From Akkermansiaceae bacterium (GTDB lineage Bacteria; Verrucomicrobiota; Verrucomicrobiia; Verrucomicrobiales; Akkermansiaceae): a DNA stretch of 27,026 nt. Positions 5,164 through 13,578 of the stretch are shown one piece after another. Each line of letters opens with the position of its first letter. Position 1 is the first letter of the stretch. Where the stretch lies: contig JALZVD010000250.1 of assembly GCA_023300205.1 (NCBI GenBank), forward strand, positions 1 through 27,026. Reading direction: 5' to 3'. The position numbers and the translations under genes are program-made. A model generated the notes under the pieces. The model saw only the letters and a program-made list of their open reading frames with translations, did no database searches and was not told where the DNA came from.

Positions 5164-7000
5164 ATACACCTCCAGCACAAGCAACAACTTTAATTCTATC
5201 GGTGTTATCTTCTAATTCCATCACTTCTTTAAGATCTATAGACTTAACTAGTTTGCTATACTTCTCATAAGTCTCTTTATCACATTCTTGAAACGGTGCT
5301 TGCTTGTATACTGTGTCACTAAAAGGTAATAGAGATACCGCAGCATATCGTTCTTTGTTCTCCCAAAGCTGCTTAAATAGATCATCAGTTTCTTCTGGCT
5401 TATAAGAAATAGTAACAGAAACATTATGAGTATTGTCACCCTCTCTATGTCCAGGAACAACCCAATTTTCATAATACTTCATGGTTCTTTCGAACAAACC
5501 TTTAGCAGTTTCTGTGTTCCTTGTTATAGCCCCCTCAGGACTACTCTGGGGAATAGTAACAACTAACCCATTAGGAGACATAAGGTCTACTTCAACTAGC
5601 TCTGGTATAGTGTTTTGGATGTATTTAGCTAAGCTATCATCAGCATTCATTCTTACTGTTCTTAAATAGTACTCAGAATGTCTAGCATGAATACCCGATG
5701 CTGTACCCATAACGCATGAAGAAGTTCCTTCAGGCTTAACTGTAGTACACCTAGCTGCTGGTCTAATGCCTAATTTCTTAGCATACTTATTATTAACTTC
5801 TAGAACTAACTTAGCAGCTTCTTGTAGATCCTCACCTGTCAATGCTCCAGCATCTGCTACACCAGTAAATGAACAACCAATAAGGGCTTCTCTCTCCGTA
5901 ACGTTTTTCCAGCTTTGATCTAAGTATGGAAAGTCAGTGTAAGATGCTTGAAGTGTGCCAATAAAAGCTGACGCCCATATACGCTCAAGGAAATCTTTTT
6001 TGTTTTTTATTCCATTTAGATTAGTTGTAGTTAGATTGCAGAATTGATTAGAATGTAGAGCAATTTCAGCACATGGATTAGTTCCCATATCTGGGTTGTT
6101 AGACCAAAAGAATCCAGGTTCACCAGCATTCGAGTCAATACACATGTCATAGACATATTTAAATTCTTCTTCACTTACTTGACCTCTTGGTAAAACCGCA
6201 CTGTTATTAGCTCTTGCTCTATATGGAGTATTGATCCACCACTCACCTTGCTTAGCTTTTAACATAGATTCATCGTCTCTATCAAATAGTGATATCAATG
6301 CTGCTCTTCTAATTCCTCCAGCTAATACACAATCAGCAACTATACAGATGATGTCATGAACTTCTAAAGGTTCTAGGTTTCTACCTAAAGAACTTTTTAA
6401 GATAGTCTCTACCTGAGTCAGCATATTCTTCAATGGTTCAGCACCTGGAGCTTTAGCACCTGTTGTGACTAAGTAAGAACCCTTAGCTCTAACCTTAGAG
6501 AAATCAAATAACGGTCTTATACCTCTGTAGAAATAAGAGTTCATTAACTGATTTAATGCTTCTGCCCAACCTTCAATAGAATCATGAACTATATAAGTCC
6601 CTTCTTCCTTAGGTAACTTAATGCTCGGTAATTGTGAAGTGTGTCGCTTCTGTACTGAAAATCCAGAACCTGTTCCGCATAATAAAATGTACAAAATTTC
6701 AGCAAAAGCTCTAGGTCTATCGACGTGCGTGTAACTGCAATTATATTGGCGAATATTATTCTTTAGAATAGCATCACCACCAAACTGCATACCTCGCATT
6801 GAAGGCATCTGGTTTAAGTTTTGTACTTGCTTGTACGCTCTAACTATCTCCTTGGAAAGATTAGGGAATCGCTGCAAATGCATGCTCATATTCCTATTAA
6901 TCGTTTCCTGTAGAGACTCTCTCCGTGCCATGTGCGGAAGATACTTGGCGTAACTTCTGAACGCAACAATATCAGACAGTAGTTTGTTCGATTTGTTCAA
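5147..7000 (-). CDS. nrdJ: Adenosylcobalamin-dependent (class II) ribonucleotide reductase, monomeric type
   Basis: 617 aa. It reduces ribonucleoside triphosphates to deoxy forms using vitamin B12 coenzyme, so it works with or without oxygen and needs no second subunit. The pattern fits the monomeric RTPR of Lactobacillus leichmannii: N-terminal redox Cys88 (QYNCSY), active-site loop NPCAE with Cys310 and Glu312, partner Cys321 (FCNL) exactly 11 residues later as in RTPR, and a C-terminal shuttle CAGGVC (608-613). It is about 120 residues shorter than that enzyme, partly between Cys88 and Cys310. The start is a TTG at 7000 with AAGGAGA seven bases upstream; no nearer ATG exists. It heads the 7000-1937 operon with its own promoter at 7030-7058. 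B12 must come from the host or its surroundings. Confidence 0.95.
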   Translation of the reverse strand: MNKSNKLLSDIVAFRSYAKYLPHMARRESLQETINRNMSMHLQRFPNLSKEIVRAYKQVQNLNQMPSMRGMQFGGDAILKNNIRQYNCSYTHVDRPRAFAEILYILLCGTGSGFSVQKRHTSQLPSIKLPKEEGTYIVHDSIEGWAEALNQLMNSYFYRGIRPLFDFSKVRAKGSYLVTTGAKAPGAEPLKNMLTQVETILKSSLGRNLEPLEVHDIICIVADCVLAGGIRRAALISLFDRDDESMLKAKQGEWWINTPYRARANNSAVLPRGQVSEEEFKYVYDMCIDSNAGEPGFFWSNNPDMGTNPCAEIALHSNQFCNLTTTNLNGIKNKKDFLERIWASAFIGTLQASYTDFPYLDQSWKNVTEREALIGCSFTGVADAGALTGEDLQEAAKLVLEVNNKYAKKLGIRPAARCTTVKPEGTSSCVMGTASGIHARHSEYYLRTVRMNADDSLAKYIQNTIPELVEVDLMSPNGLVVTIPQSSPEGAITRNTETAKGLFERTMKYYENWVVPGHREGDNTHNVSVTISYKPEETDDLFKQLWENKERYAAVSLLPFSDTVYKQAPFQECDKETYEKYSKLVKSIDLKEVMELEDNTDRIKVVACAGGVCEIDI

Positions 7001-7029
7001 TTGTAATCTCCTTTTTTACAGTAGTGGTA

Positions 7030-7058
7030 ATTATACCATAACTTTTTAAAAAAGTAAA
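7030..7058 (-). promoter_or_regulatory. Promoter for the ribonucleotide reductase operon
   Basis: Minus strand TTTACT (7058-7053), 17-bp spacer, TATAAT (7035-7030) with an extended TATGG before it. The -35 is weak (4/6), offset by the extended -10. RNA start near 7023, about 23 nt before the TTG start at 7000. Confidence 0.7.
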
Positions 7059-7065
7059 CAACTAA

Positions 7066-7242
7066 TTATAATAATTCTGGGAGTAATTCTTTGATGCAAT
7101 CTATACACCATTGCGGTGCATTGTCTAGGTCTTCAGCATGTTTGTATAGTAAAGAGTAGAAACGACGAAAACAGGTCTGATTACTTAATACATAGTAATG
7201 CAGAAACCTGTAATCTCGTTCAGTTTTAGGCTTAAAAATCAT
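7066..7242 (-). CDS. Small phage protein, 58 aa
   Basis: Read from the ATG at 7242 to TAA at 7066-7068. It starts MIFKPKTERDYRFLHYYVLS and ends in CIDCIKELLPELL. Rich in Tyr and Cys (three cysteines: C24, C46 and C49, the last two as CIDC). The start forms an ATGA overlap with the protease stop and has no ribosome site of its own, so it would depend on coupling. No family recognised. Last gene before the reductase promoter. Confidence 0.6.
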   Translation of the reverse strand: MIFKPKTERDYRFLHYYVLSNQTCFRRFYSLLYKHAEDLDNAPQWCIDCIKELLPELL

Positions 7243-7955
7243 TGAAACTTAATAGAATTTAAAAACTTTTTAACGATATCTAATGGAATTATATAGCCCA
7301 CATTTTCAGCTCTAGTGCTTCCAGCAAATGCCACACCTTGGATTCTTCCGAATATGTTTAGTATTGGAGATCCAGAATTACCAGGATGTATGATAGCATT
7401 AGTTCTGATTGCATCAAAATTCTTGATACATAATTCGCCTATTCCGTAAATAATCTTATATATAGGGGGCAAAGATACTTTCTTATCGTGCTTCAATTTG
7501 CAAGAAATAGCTAATTCTATAACCGTTCTCTCTTGAATCTTACCTTTCTCTAGACTTATTGGTAGCCCTAATGGATGACCTAATACGTAAGAAGTATCTC
7601 CATAACTTGAGTTGTTAGCAAAACCTAGTGCTGGCAACTTCTGTGGAGCACTCATAATACATAAATCATAATGCTTAGAAGCAACTAACACTTTAGAAAC
7701 ATAATCGTTTCCTTTATAATCAGTTACTACCATGTCTTTACCGCCATTAATTAGACACACATGTCTGTTAGTTAGTACGTACTTATACTTACCTCTCTTA
7801 ACGATAAACCCTGTTCCAGATCCCTTCTTAGGGAATGAAACTTTAACGATAGAATCATACTTATTAAAAACATAATTCTCATGAACTGTTGGAGCTACAA
7901 TAGCAGTTGTTACACCCAATGCTAATAGCGATAATACTTTAAGTATCCTTTTCAT
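7239..7955 (-). CDS. Exported trypsin-like (Deg/HtrA-type) serine protease
   Basis: I start at the ATG at 7955 (AAGGAG, 7-nt spacer), giving 238 aa. A basic N-terminus MKRILK is followed by a hydrophobic stretch (5-23, LKVLSLLALGVTTAIVAPT), a signal peptide or anchor. The catalytic triad is complete: His65 (LTNRHVC), Asp97 (HYDLCI) and Ser194 (PGNSGSP); GSGTGFIV (45-52) and GVAFAG (207-212) complete the chymotrypsin fold. No PDZ domain, so it is shorter than DegP. It would act outside the cytoplasmic membrane. Possible roles are lysis, degradation of envelope or receptor proteins, or superinfection exclusion. Phages rarely carry exported trypsin-like proteases. It overlaps the upstream gene by 17 nt. 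Confidence 0.88.
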   Translation of the reverse strand: MKRILKVLSLLALGVTTAIVAPTVHENYVFNKYDSIVKVSFPKKGSGTGFIVKRGKYKYVLTNRHVCLINGGKDMVVTDYKGNDYVSKVLVASKHYDLCIMSAPQKLPALGFANNSSYGDTSYVLGHPLGLPISLEKGKIQERTVIELAISCKLKHDKKVSLPPIYKIIYGIGELCIKNFDAIRTNAIIHPGNSGSPILNIFGRIQGVAFAGSTRAENVGYIIPLDIVKKFLNSIKFQ

Positions 7956-8472
7956 CCTTCTTCTCCTTAACTGCTGTTCTATATTCAGCATCTAATATTT
8001 CTTCTGCAATTGGCTTTTTAATCGGTTTAGCTGGTATAAAGTTGAGTACTACTCTAGAATCGTCATTCTCTTTATCCACACCTGCCAATTCAGCAATTCG
8101 ATTATATGATTTATATGCGTTAGCGAAATCTCCTCTAGCTTCAGACTTGCATGCTAAACGATAAAGAGATTTAACTAATTTCTTCTTCTCTTCATCTACT
8201 GTGTCTAGTCTTCTATTAAATAGTTTTTCCCTAGCAGATGTATAAATTTTAATCAGTCTAGCTTCAGGAATGTCATCTAATCCAATAGATTCACAGAATT
8301 GTTTAGCACACATTATTGCATCGGATCTCTTCAGATTATGCAACATATTCATCATCATATTCTCTTCAATGTCGAATAATTTAACCTTATCAATCTTAAC
8401 ATAAGAACGCTTACTAACCTTATTATCTTCTTTGTCTTCAAATTGTAAGTTAAATTTTATATCATCACTCAT
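7939..8472 (-). CDS. Phage protein of unknown function, 177 aa
   Basis: Begins MSDDIKFNLQFEDKEDNKV. Residues 30-130 are helical. The segment LYRLACKSEARGDFANAYKSYNRIAELAGV (about 105-134) has a repeat-like helical hairpin resembling parts of terminase small subunits or TPR-like repeats. The tail is basic (KPIKKPIAEEI, KEKKDEKDT). No catalytic motif. ATG at 8472; its end overlaps the protease. A DNA-packaging adaptor role is possible from the pattern but not established, and a large terminase subunit is not nearby. Confidence 0.7.
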   Translation of the reverse strand: MSDDIKFNLQFEDKEDNKVSKRSYVKIDKVKLFDIEENMMMNMLHNLKRSDAIMCAKQFCESIGLDDIPEARLIKIYTSAREKLFNRRLDTVDEEKKKLVKSLYRLACKSEARGDFANAYKSYNRIAELAGVDKENDDSRVVLNFIPAKPIKKPIAEEILDAEYRTAVKEKKDEKDT

Positions 8473-8827
8473 TTATAATCTTCCTAGTACTGCAAGTTTT
8501 GCATCCTTTTAATTTACCAAAAGGTAAGTCTATTTCGTAGATGTCTTCACTACCACAACTCTCGCAGATAATGGTTTCTTCAATTTCTTTAAGTTTTCTT
8601 CTCTTTTTAGCACCGTTTATAACATTCTGTAACGGAACATTATCCAACTTACCTTCTATATAGTGAGCAGTTTCTTTAAAAGCTGTCTCATAACTCTTTA
8701 ATTCACTCTTTAATCTATCATTATCTTTGGTTAACCTAGCTATTCTCCTCTTTAGCTTATTAAGTTCTCCGTCTTTATACTCTCGTTTCTTAGGTTCTTT
8801 TTTAGTTTTCAACGATACTCCGTGCAT
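8465..8827 (-). CDS. Coiled-coil protein with C-terminal zinc ribbon, 120 aa
   Basis: Residues 10-60 are very basic and then heptad-rich (LKRRIARLTKDNDRLKSEL), a clear coiled coil. The C-terminus has CESCG and, 17 residues on, CKTC (C-x2-C ... C-x2-C), a treble-clef/zinc-ribbon pattern. The layout suggests a DNA-binding, dimeric regulator or a transcription-factor-like adaptor. The ATG at 8827 has only a distant AGGA; a TTG at about 8812 has GGAG five bases before it and may be the true start (115 aa). It follows a promoter at 8847-8852 and overlaps the next gene by 8 nt. Confidence 0.75.
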   Translation of the reverse strand: MHGVSLKTKKEPKKREYKDGELNKLKRRIARLTKDNDRLKSELKSYETAFKETAHYIEGKLDNVPLQNVINGAKKRRKLKEIEETIICESCGSEDIYEIDLPFGKLKGCKTCSTRKIINE

Positions 8828-8846
8828 GGGTTAAAGTTATCCTAAT

Positions 8847-8852
8847 ATTATA
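8847..8852 (-). promoter_or_regulatory. Extended -10 promoter, probable
   Basis: TATAAT on the minus strand with TGA directly before it (extended -10). No good -35 is visible at 17 bp (only a 3-of-6 match at 16 bp). RNA start would be near 8840, about 13 nt before the ATG at 8827. A second TATAAT lies at 8857-8862. It follows the terminator hairpin directly. Confidence 0.45.
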
Positions 8853-8856
8853 TCAT

Positions 8857-8879
8857 ATTATAAAGGGGCGTAAGCCCCT
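8857..8879 (-). terminator. Hairpin closing the replication operon
   Basis: On the minus strand AGGGGC - loop TTAC - GCCCCT (8879-8864), then TTTATAATATT. A 6-bp GC-rich stem with a tetraloop directly after the metallophosphoesterase stop (8884-8886). The T-run is short, so termination may be partial. Confidence 0.65.
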
Positions 8880-8883
8880 GTAA

Positions 8884-10107
8884 TTAGAACTTTTCGGTAA
8901 AAGGTTCAATAATCTTATCCAATGCTTTCTCTTTATCAGCTTCAACTACCATAACATTCCTAAGATCACCTACAGCATATTTGTCTGTTACCTCAAATAC
9001 TTGCTGTGATGGTTGGTTGTTAACGATACCCAAGCTTAAACAATACTCATCTATACCACTCAAATTACCGTTACACAGTAATCTAGTACCATTTGCTAGC
9101 AGTGTTGTTAGCGGAACATGTGTGTGTCCTGCCATAACTACATCAATTGGACCAATTCCAGTGATTAAGTCATTGATTTTATTCTTAATTGCCATAACAT
9201 TGATAGCTTTTCCGATACTTCCAGTAGATAATACTGTATCAGAATGTAGAATAAAGTAATTATGACCTCTAATCTTACCATACCAGTAAGGTGTAATAGG
9301 TATTTCAAATGTAACATTCTTAAGATTAGCTAAAGCTGCTTCCATAGCAATATTTAACATAGTGTGATACCCGTCAAATCTTCCTCTAGTAGCTCTTCCC
9401 TTTTCAGGTCTATGCATTGCTCTACCATGATTACCTGTCGTACAGATGACCTTCACACTGCTAAATTCGTTAGCTAAGTAAGATATTGCTTGAGTCAACA
9501 AAGATAGTGCTATGGCGAACTGAGTTGTTAGTGCCTTAGTCGTATCAATATCGTGGATAACACCCTGGATAAGATCGGCATTAAGAGCTATAACTAAATC
9601 AGTTTCAGAGCGGTGCTCAATCTTATAGTTAGCTACTTCCCTAACAAAGAATGCTAGTCTTCTAGCTTCTTCAGTAGTCCCGTATTGATTGATTCCGCCC
9701 ATTTCATCACCTTGAATATCAGCACCGAAGTGAGTATCAGAGATGTGAGCAACAATAGTTCTATTAATCTTTTTCTTAGACTTCTTTTTCTTAGTAGCCT
9801 TGTGAGTCTTGAATGTAATAGCCTTGAATACATCCTCTAGTCTATCTGCAAACTTATTTTCTGCAACTATCTTGTCAAGAATTACATTATTCTCTTTATT
9901 AAGTTTTAGATTCTTTTTAATTACAGATCTTTTCTCCAACAGATTCTTACCATAAGCTTCATCAGAAAATAGAATATTTCTATATCTAGAAACTGCAGTC
10001 TCTACTGATTTCATGGTAGTACCCATTTCTTCAGCTATCTCATTGTGAGTTAGCCCTTCAATTTTCAATTGCTTGAGGGTTTTCAGGTTAGCATCGTTCC
10101 ATTTCAT
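8884..10107 (-). CDS. Metallophosphoesterase with N-terminal helix-turn-helix
   Basis: 407 aa. Residues 1-45 form a homeodomain-like HTH (KWNDANLKTLKQLKIEGLTHNEIAEEMGTTMKSVETAVSRY). A basic linker (KKKKSKKKINR, about 106-116) leads to a calcineurin-like phosphoesterase: DTHFG with D124 and H126, NADLIQG (N176, D178; the usual GD replaced by NAD), GNHGR (N226, H227), H288, and AGHTHVP (H328, H330). The metal site appears complete except the altered second motif. Mre11/SbcD-type nucleases belong to this superfamily, so DNA nuclease or phosphatase activity guided by the HTH is likely. The ATG at 10107 overlaps the previous gene (ATGA) and has GGAGAAA. Confidence 0.85.
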   Translation of the reverse strand: MKWNDANLKTLKQLKIEGLTHNEIAEEMGTTMKSVETAVSRYRNILFSDEAYGKNLLEKRSVIKKNLKLNKENNVILDKIVAENKFADRLEDVFKAITFKTHKATKKKKSKKKINRTIVAHISDTHFGADIQGDEMGGINQYGTTEEARRLAFFVREVANYKIEHRSETDLVIALNADLIQGVIHDIDTTKALTTQFAIALSLLTQAISYLANEFSSVKVICTTGNHGRAMHRPEKGRATRGRFDGYHTMLNIAMEAALANLKNVTFEIPITPYWYGKIRGHNYFILHSDTVLSTGSIGKAINVMAIKNKINDLITGIGPIDVVMAGHTHVPLTTLLANGTRLLCNGNLSGIDEYCLSLGIVNNQPSQQVFEVTDKYAVGDLRNVMVVEADKEKALDKIIEPFTEKF

Positions 10108-10319
10108 TTTATTTCTCCATTTTCCAAAGCATATTTAGCCTCTAAAGTAGAAAGTTTAACCCTTAGGACATGATTATCCCTAATAGTTTTAACTAATTCA
10201 GTAGCATTTGCTTTGAATGCTTTGTTTAACGCATCATTGTTCTTTCTCAGAAGGCTGATTCTTCTATAACTATTGAATAAAATCAATGCTATAACAGCCA
10301 CTGCTAAGTAATTTACCAT
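10104..10319 (-). CDS. Small membrane-anchored coiled-coil protein, 71 aa
   Basis: One hydrophobic segment at residues 4-17 (YLAVAVIALILFNS), followed by basic RR and an amphipathic coiled coil (about 25-70). N-terminal anchor with periplasm- or cytoplasm-facing helix resembles an inner-membrane spanin, but no outer-membrane partner lies nested in it. ATG at 10319 after AAGGAG; the promoter at 10338-10366 starts RNA about 12 nt before it. The stop overlaps the phosphoesterase start. Confidence 0.7.
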   Translation of the reverse strand: MVNYLAVAVIALILFNSYRRISLLRKNNDALNKAFKANATELVKTIRDNHVLRVKLSTLEAKYALENGEIK

Positions 10320-10337
10320 TCTAATCTCCTTTTAGTG

Positions 10338-10366
10338 ATTATATCACAAGTTTTTACATTAGTCAA
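10338..10366 (-). promoter_or_regulatory. Near-consensus promoter overlapping the polymerase stop
   Basis: Minus strand TTGACT (10366-10361), 17-bp spacer, TATAAT (10343-10338) with TGA before it. The -35 contains the last Asp codon and the first base of the stop codon of the polymerase gene. RNA start near 10331, within the ribosome site of the 71-aa gene. Confidence 0.8.
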
Positions 10367-12704
10367 CTAGTAACTTGAAGTTCTTTTTTAGACCATAGTT
10401 TTTTAACTTTTCTTTGTCTATGACGTTCTCAAGTATTAGCATTGTTTTGTAAACTCTTTTAACATAATGTATTTTATCGTAATGACCTTTAAAATCTTCT
10501 TTAACCTTAAGTATTCTATTCTCTTCCATCGAAGGTTTACCTGACTTAAGAAATACTAACTCTCCCTTAGCTTTCTTTTGTTTCATACCATCAACATCAT
10601 TAAATACAAAAGCCTTATCTCCTATCCTATATCCTTTACCCTTTATAGCATCAACAACCTTAGTTTCATTAGTTCTCTCACTAGAGAATACTTTCTTAGT
10701 TATGGATTTCTTAACACACCATCGACTTATGTCTTCAATATTTATTGCTTCTTGAACTGCATTCTCATATAACTGGATATAATCATCGTTATCTTCCATT
10801 ATACTTTCTTCAATAACTTTAAACATTAGTTCTTTCAGTGCTATTTCTTTCTTAGAGTCCTTAAATGAAGATCCTTTATACTTAATTTTAGTATCCCCTG
10901 CTTCTCTCATGACGTAGTTTTTAGCTTTCACTACCACAAACTTGTCAAAGTATCCGTCATCCTCATACTCTATCATGCTAGGAAGTTTAGCATTTATTTC
11001 CTCCATTAAGGATATCTTTTCTCCTTCACTAAACTTAGCTGAAAATGGTTTCTTAAATGAAATAGAATCGGTGTCAGCATTGGTCATTATATAGTGTCGG
11101 TTAGTACCTACAGGCTTAACCTTTAACTTTCCCTCATATATTTTGTCTTTGTCTTCTTCATAATCCTCCCACCAATGAGTTAATGGCTTAGACGTTGCCC
11201 AGTTGATAGTTTCCTTAATTATTTGTCTACCCATACCAGTTACGAAGTCGGCTAACTCATAGTTATTGAAATGTAATCCACCACAACCTAATGCTCCATA
11301 GCACGAGTTAATAAATATCTTAGAAGATGCTTGCATGTCATCAAAAAACTTATCTCCAGTCCTTTTGTATTCAGCTTTCTCTGATAATCTTTTCTTGGTA
11401 AATGTGTCCACCATGGAAGCATAGATGGCGTCAGGATCTTTATTCGAATCATGAACTCTATACTGCCTCATTATACTAGGATACATGGATATAATATCGA
11501 TCTTAAATACGTTCTTATGAAACCCAGGTCTACCAAATGATATACCGCCATAAACTCTAGACGACTCGGAAGGAAGTGGAATAGATTTTCCTCTCTGAAG
11601 GTACGCTCTTAGCATGATGAAATTAATCCAGCTACCCGATGCTCCATTTATAATCATCTGAAATGGCTTAGGGATAGATTGATTCATGTAGAAGAAACTA
11701 GGAATCATCATATCGTATAAATCTAAACAATCGTCTCCATCGTCCTCACAGTATTTAATAATCTTAGCTCTTTCTTCCAGATTTTCCCAATTGTCTCCAA
11801 TCTTGGATGCATCATAGAATTCTCTTCCGCCCTGTCTAGGTTTAATCTGCTCCTCTATTACTTGGTTGGTTTTCTTACCAGTTAGTGTACATAAGTATTC
11901 TATGATAGGTTTAAGTCCCCAACTAGGAAAGTTTCTACCTATGTCATACTTAACTGCTAGGAACATAGTATCTATAATATGCCTACCGAATATGTTAGGA
12001 TTACTATATTCCCAAGTTTGACTACCATCAACTCTGTAATTTCGCTTATAAGGCTCAAAATAGACTTCTGAGGCGTCTCTACCTAAATACAGGGCTGTAC
12101 CATACAATTTAGCCACGTGCGCCAGATAGGGCAAATCGTAGCCTATACCGTTATGAGCTACCATCATAGTAGGGTTCATTTCTCTAACCCAATCGCACCA
12201 AGAATCTATCATGTGTCCAGTATCTATATAATCGTCTCTTACGAATACCTTTCTGATAGTCTTATTTCCATCTTTAAAAGTATTGGCAATAGTAAAAACG
12301 TCACTCTCTTTGGTCTTCTCTAGTCCATCTGTTTCTATGTCGAATCCTAGTCTAGAAACTTGATCAACCTTAAGTCCTTTAAAAAGTGTAGCACCGCCAT
12401 GAACCATCTCAGTCTCAGAGCTATTGGGTAGAGACCAGAAGGATTTCTTTTTGAATCTATTTAAATTCCTGAAGTCTTTGAAGTCTCTATGAGTTCCAAA
12501 TTCTTTAAGATACTTAAAATGATTTAATCCGTCAAGTCTCTTGCATGTTCCACCTGCATCATAGCATGCTAAAACCTTATAGACCATTGGATGACTTTTA
12601 ACCTCACCATTGTTAAAATAAGTAAAGACTTGATCATCCTTTACTTCAATAGAAACGATTTCTTCAGTCTTATCCATACCATAAATAACGTCGTCTTCGT
12701 ACAT
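10359..12704 (-). CDS. Family B DNA polymerase with 3'-5' exonuclease
   Basis: 781 aa, the phage replicative polymerase. The exonuclease domain is intact: ExoI FDIET with D122/E124, ExoII HNGIGYD with D190, ExoIII YCEDD with Y318/D322. Polymerase motif A is DIISMYPSI with D403 (401-411), motif B KIFINSCYGALG (462-473), motif C NADTDSI with D544/D546, and KAKNYV is the later KxY-type motif. No terminal-protein insertions are obvious, so priming is probably by the adjacent primase. ATG at 12704 after GAGGAT; it follows the primase by only one base. Final gene of the P(16.55 kb) unit. Confidence 0.96.
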   Translation of the reverse strand: MYEDDVIYGMDKTEEIVSIEVKDDQVFTYFNNGEVKSHPMVYKVLACYDAGGTCKRLDGLNHFKYLKEFGTHRDFKDFRNLNRFKKKSFWSLPNSSETEMVHGGATLFKGLKVDQVSRLGFDIETDGLEKTKESDVFTIANTFKDGNKTIRKVFVRDDYIDTGHMIDSWCDWVREMNPTMMVAHNGIGYDLPYLAHVAKLYGTALYLGRDASEVYFEPYKRNYRVDGSQTWEYSNPNIFGRHIIDTMFLAVKYDIGRNFPSWGLKPIIEYLCTLTGKKTNQVIEEQIKPRQGGREFYDASKIGDNWENLEERAKIIKYCEDDGDDCLDLYDMMIPSFFYMNQSIPKPFQMIINGASGSWINFIMLRAYLQRGKSIPLPSESSRVYGGISFGRPGFHKNVFKIDIISMYPSIMRQYRVHDSNKDPDAIYASMVDTFTKKRLSEKAEYKRTGDKFFDDMQASSKIFINSCYGALGCGGLHFNNYELADFVTGMGRQIIKETINWATSKPLTHWWEDYEEDKDKIYEGKLKVKPVGTNRHYIMTNADTDSISFKKPFSAKFSEGEKISLMEEINAKLPSMIEYEDDGYFDKFVVVKAKNYVMREAGDTKIKYKGSSFKDSKKEIALKELMFKVIEESIMEDNDDYIQLYENAVQEAINIEDISRWCVKKSITKKVFSSERTNETKVVDAIKGKGYRIGDKAFVFNDVDGMKQKKAKGELVFLKSGKPSMEENRILKVKEDFKGHYDKIHYVKRVYKTMLILENVIDKEKLKNYGLKKNFKLLVD

Positions 12705-12705
12705 T

Positions 12706-13578
12706 CTACCATCCTCTTTTTTTGTTTTGCTTAGCTACTTGACCTCTCTCCCAACTTTTCTCTATGGTTAGTTCGTCCCTAAGATCTAATTCTTCTGGAG
12801 AGTACGTCTCTATGATATTGTACACTAAGTCAAAGGGAATGTCAATCATTCCTAATGTATAACATAATTTATTTAAAATGTTATTCCATTCTCCAGGGAA
12901 ACCAGTATGAGCTTTGTCCATAAAATGAGCTAAAAGGTATGGTATATTCATTTTAGTAGCGTCTCCATATAACCTCTTAGCCATTGTTGTATGATCTTCA
13001 GTAGCTGTGATTTTCTTCCAGTTATCAGTTCGATTAAATGTCGGAGAAATCTCACGTACCTGACTCGGTTCTAGCAGGTTGTTTGTTGAATGTACAAACC
13101 CTCCAGCTGTCTGACAAGGAAAATAAAACCTAGCAACATCAGTTAAGCATGAAGTATCTGATTCTGGAAAATGTTTAAAAAGTTCCTTCATCGTCGACTT
13201 TAATATGCTAGGTTTAAATATTGTCCTGCTCAAAGGAAACATCAATCTAAATTTGTGATGAGATTCCTTATGAGATGCTGTTGGCATACAAATACAAAAT
13301 ATATCCAATTCTTCAACTCTAGACTTAGCTTCCTCGATAGTCAGATCTTCATCTATATCAAGAACTGCTAGTGTTGAGCTTGTGTAATTAGAACCCTTCC
13401 TGTACCCACTAAAGGTCATTGGAGACCAACCGTGAGTAGTTATAAGCTCAATAAGCTGTTTACTATTCTCACAGAAAGCCTCCTGAGGAGCATGAGGATA
13501 AGACGAAAACCTAGCCATAGTTCTTTTTTGAGATCTATCTTTAGGTAATGTAATTTTTTTAAAATAACTAATCTTCAT
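12706..13578 (-). CDS. Archaeo-eukaryotic-type primase (PrimPol-like)
   Basis: 290 aa. Motif I LDIDED with D74 and D76, motif II SHHKFRLMF (S106-H107-H108) and motif III DVARFYFPC (D147, R150) follow the AEP primase order. The family synthesises primers and sometimes extends them. The C-terminal part (190-285) is helical and may be a PriCT-like domain. It lies between helicase and polymerase, overlapping the helicase by 11 nt. ATG at 13578 after AAGGA. A plasmid-type RepB primase is the alternative within the same superfamily. Confidence 0.82.
   Translation of the reverse strand: MKISYFKKITLPKDRSQKRTMARFSSYPHAPQEAFCENSKQLIELITTHGWSPMTFSGYRKGSNYTSSTLAVLDIDEDLTIEEAKSRVEELDIFCICMPTASHKESHHKFRLMFPLSRTIFKPSILKSTMKELFKHFPESDTSCLTDVARFYFPCQTAGGFVHSTNNLLEPSQVREISPTFNRTDNWKKITATEDHTTMAKRLYGDATKMNIPYLLAHFMDKAHTGFPGEWNNILNKLCYTLGMIDIPFDLVYNIIETYSPEELDLRDELTIEKSWERGQVAKQNKKRGW

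Noticed and set aside
5147..7000. Intein or frameshift in the ribonucleotide reductase
   Set aside because: All catalytic motifs occur in one frame at RTPR-like spacing, without intein boundary motifs.
7956..7991. Longer protease start at 7991
   Set aside because: No ribosome site; the ATG at 7955 has AAGGAG and begins a proper signal sequence.
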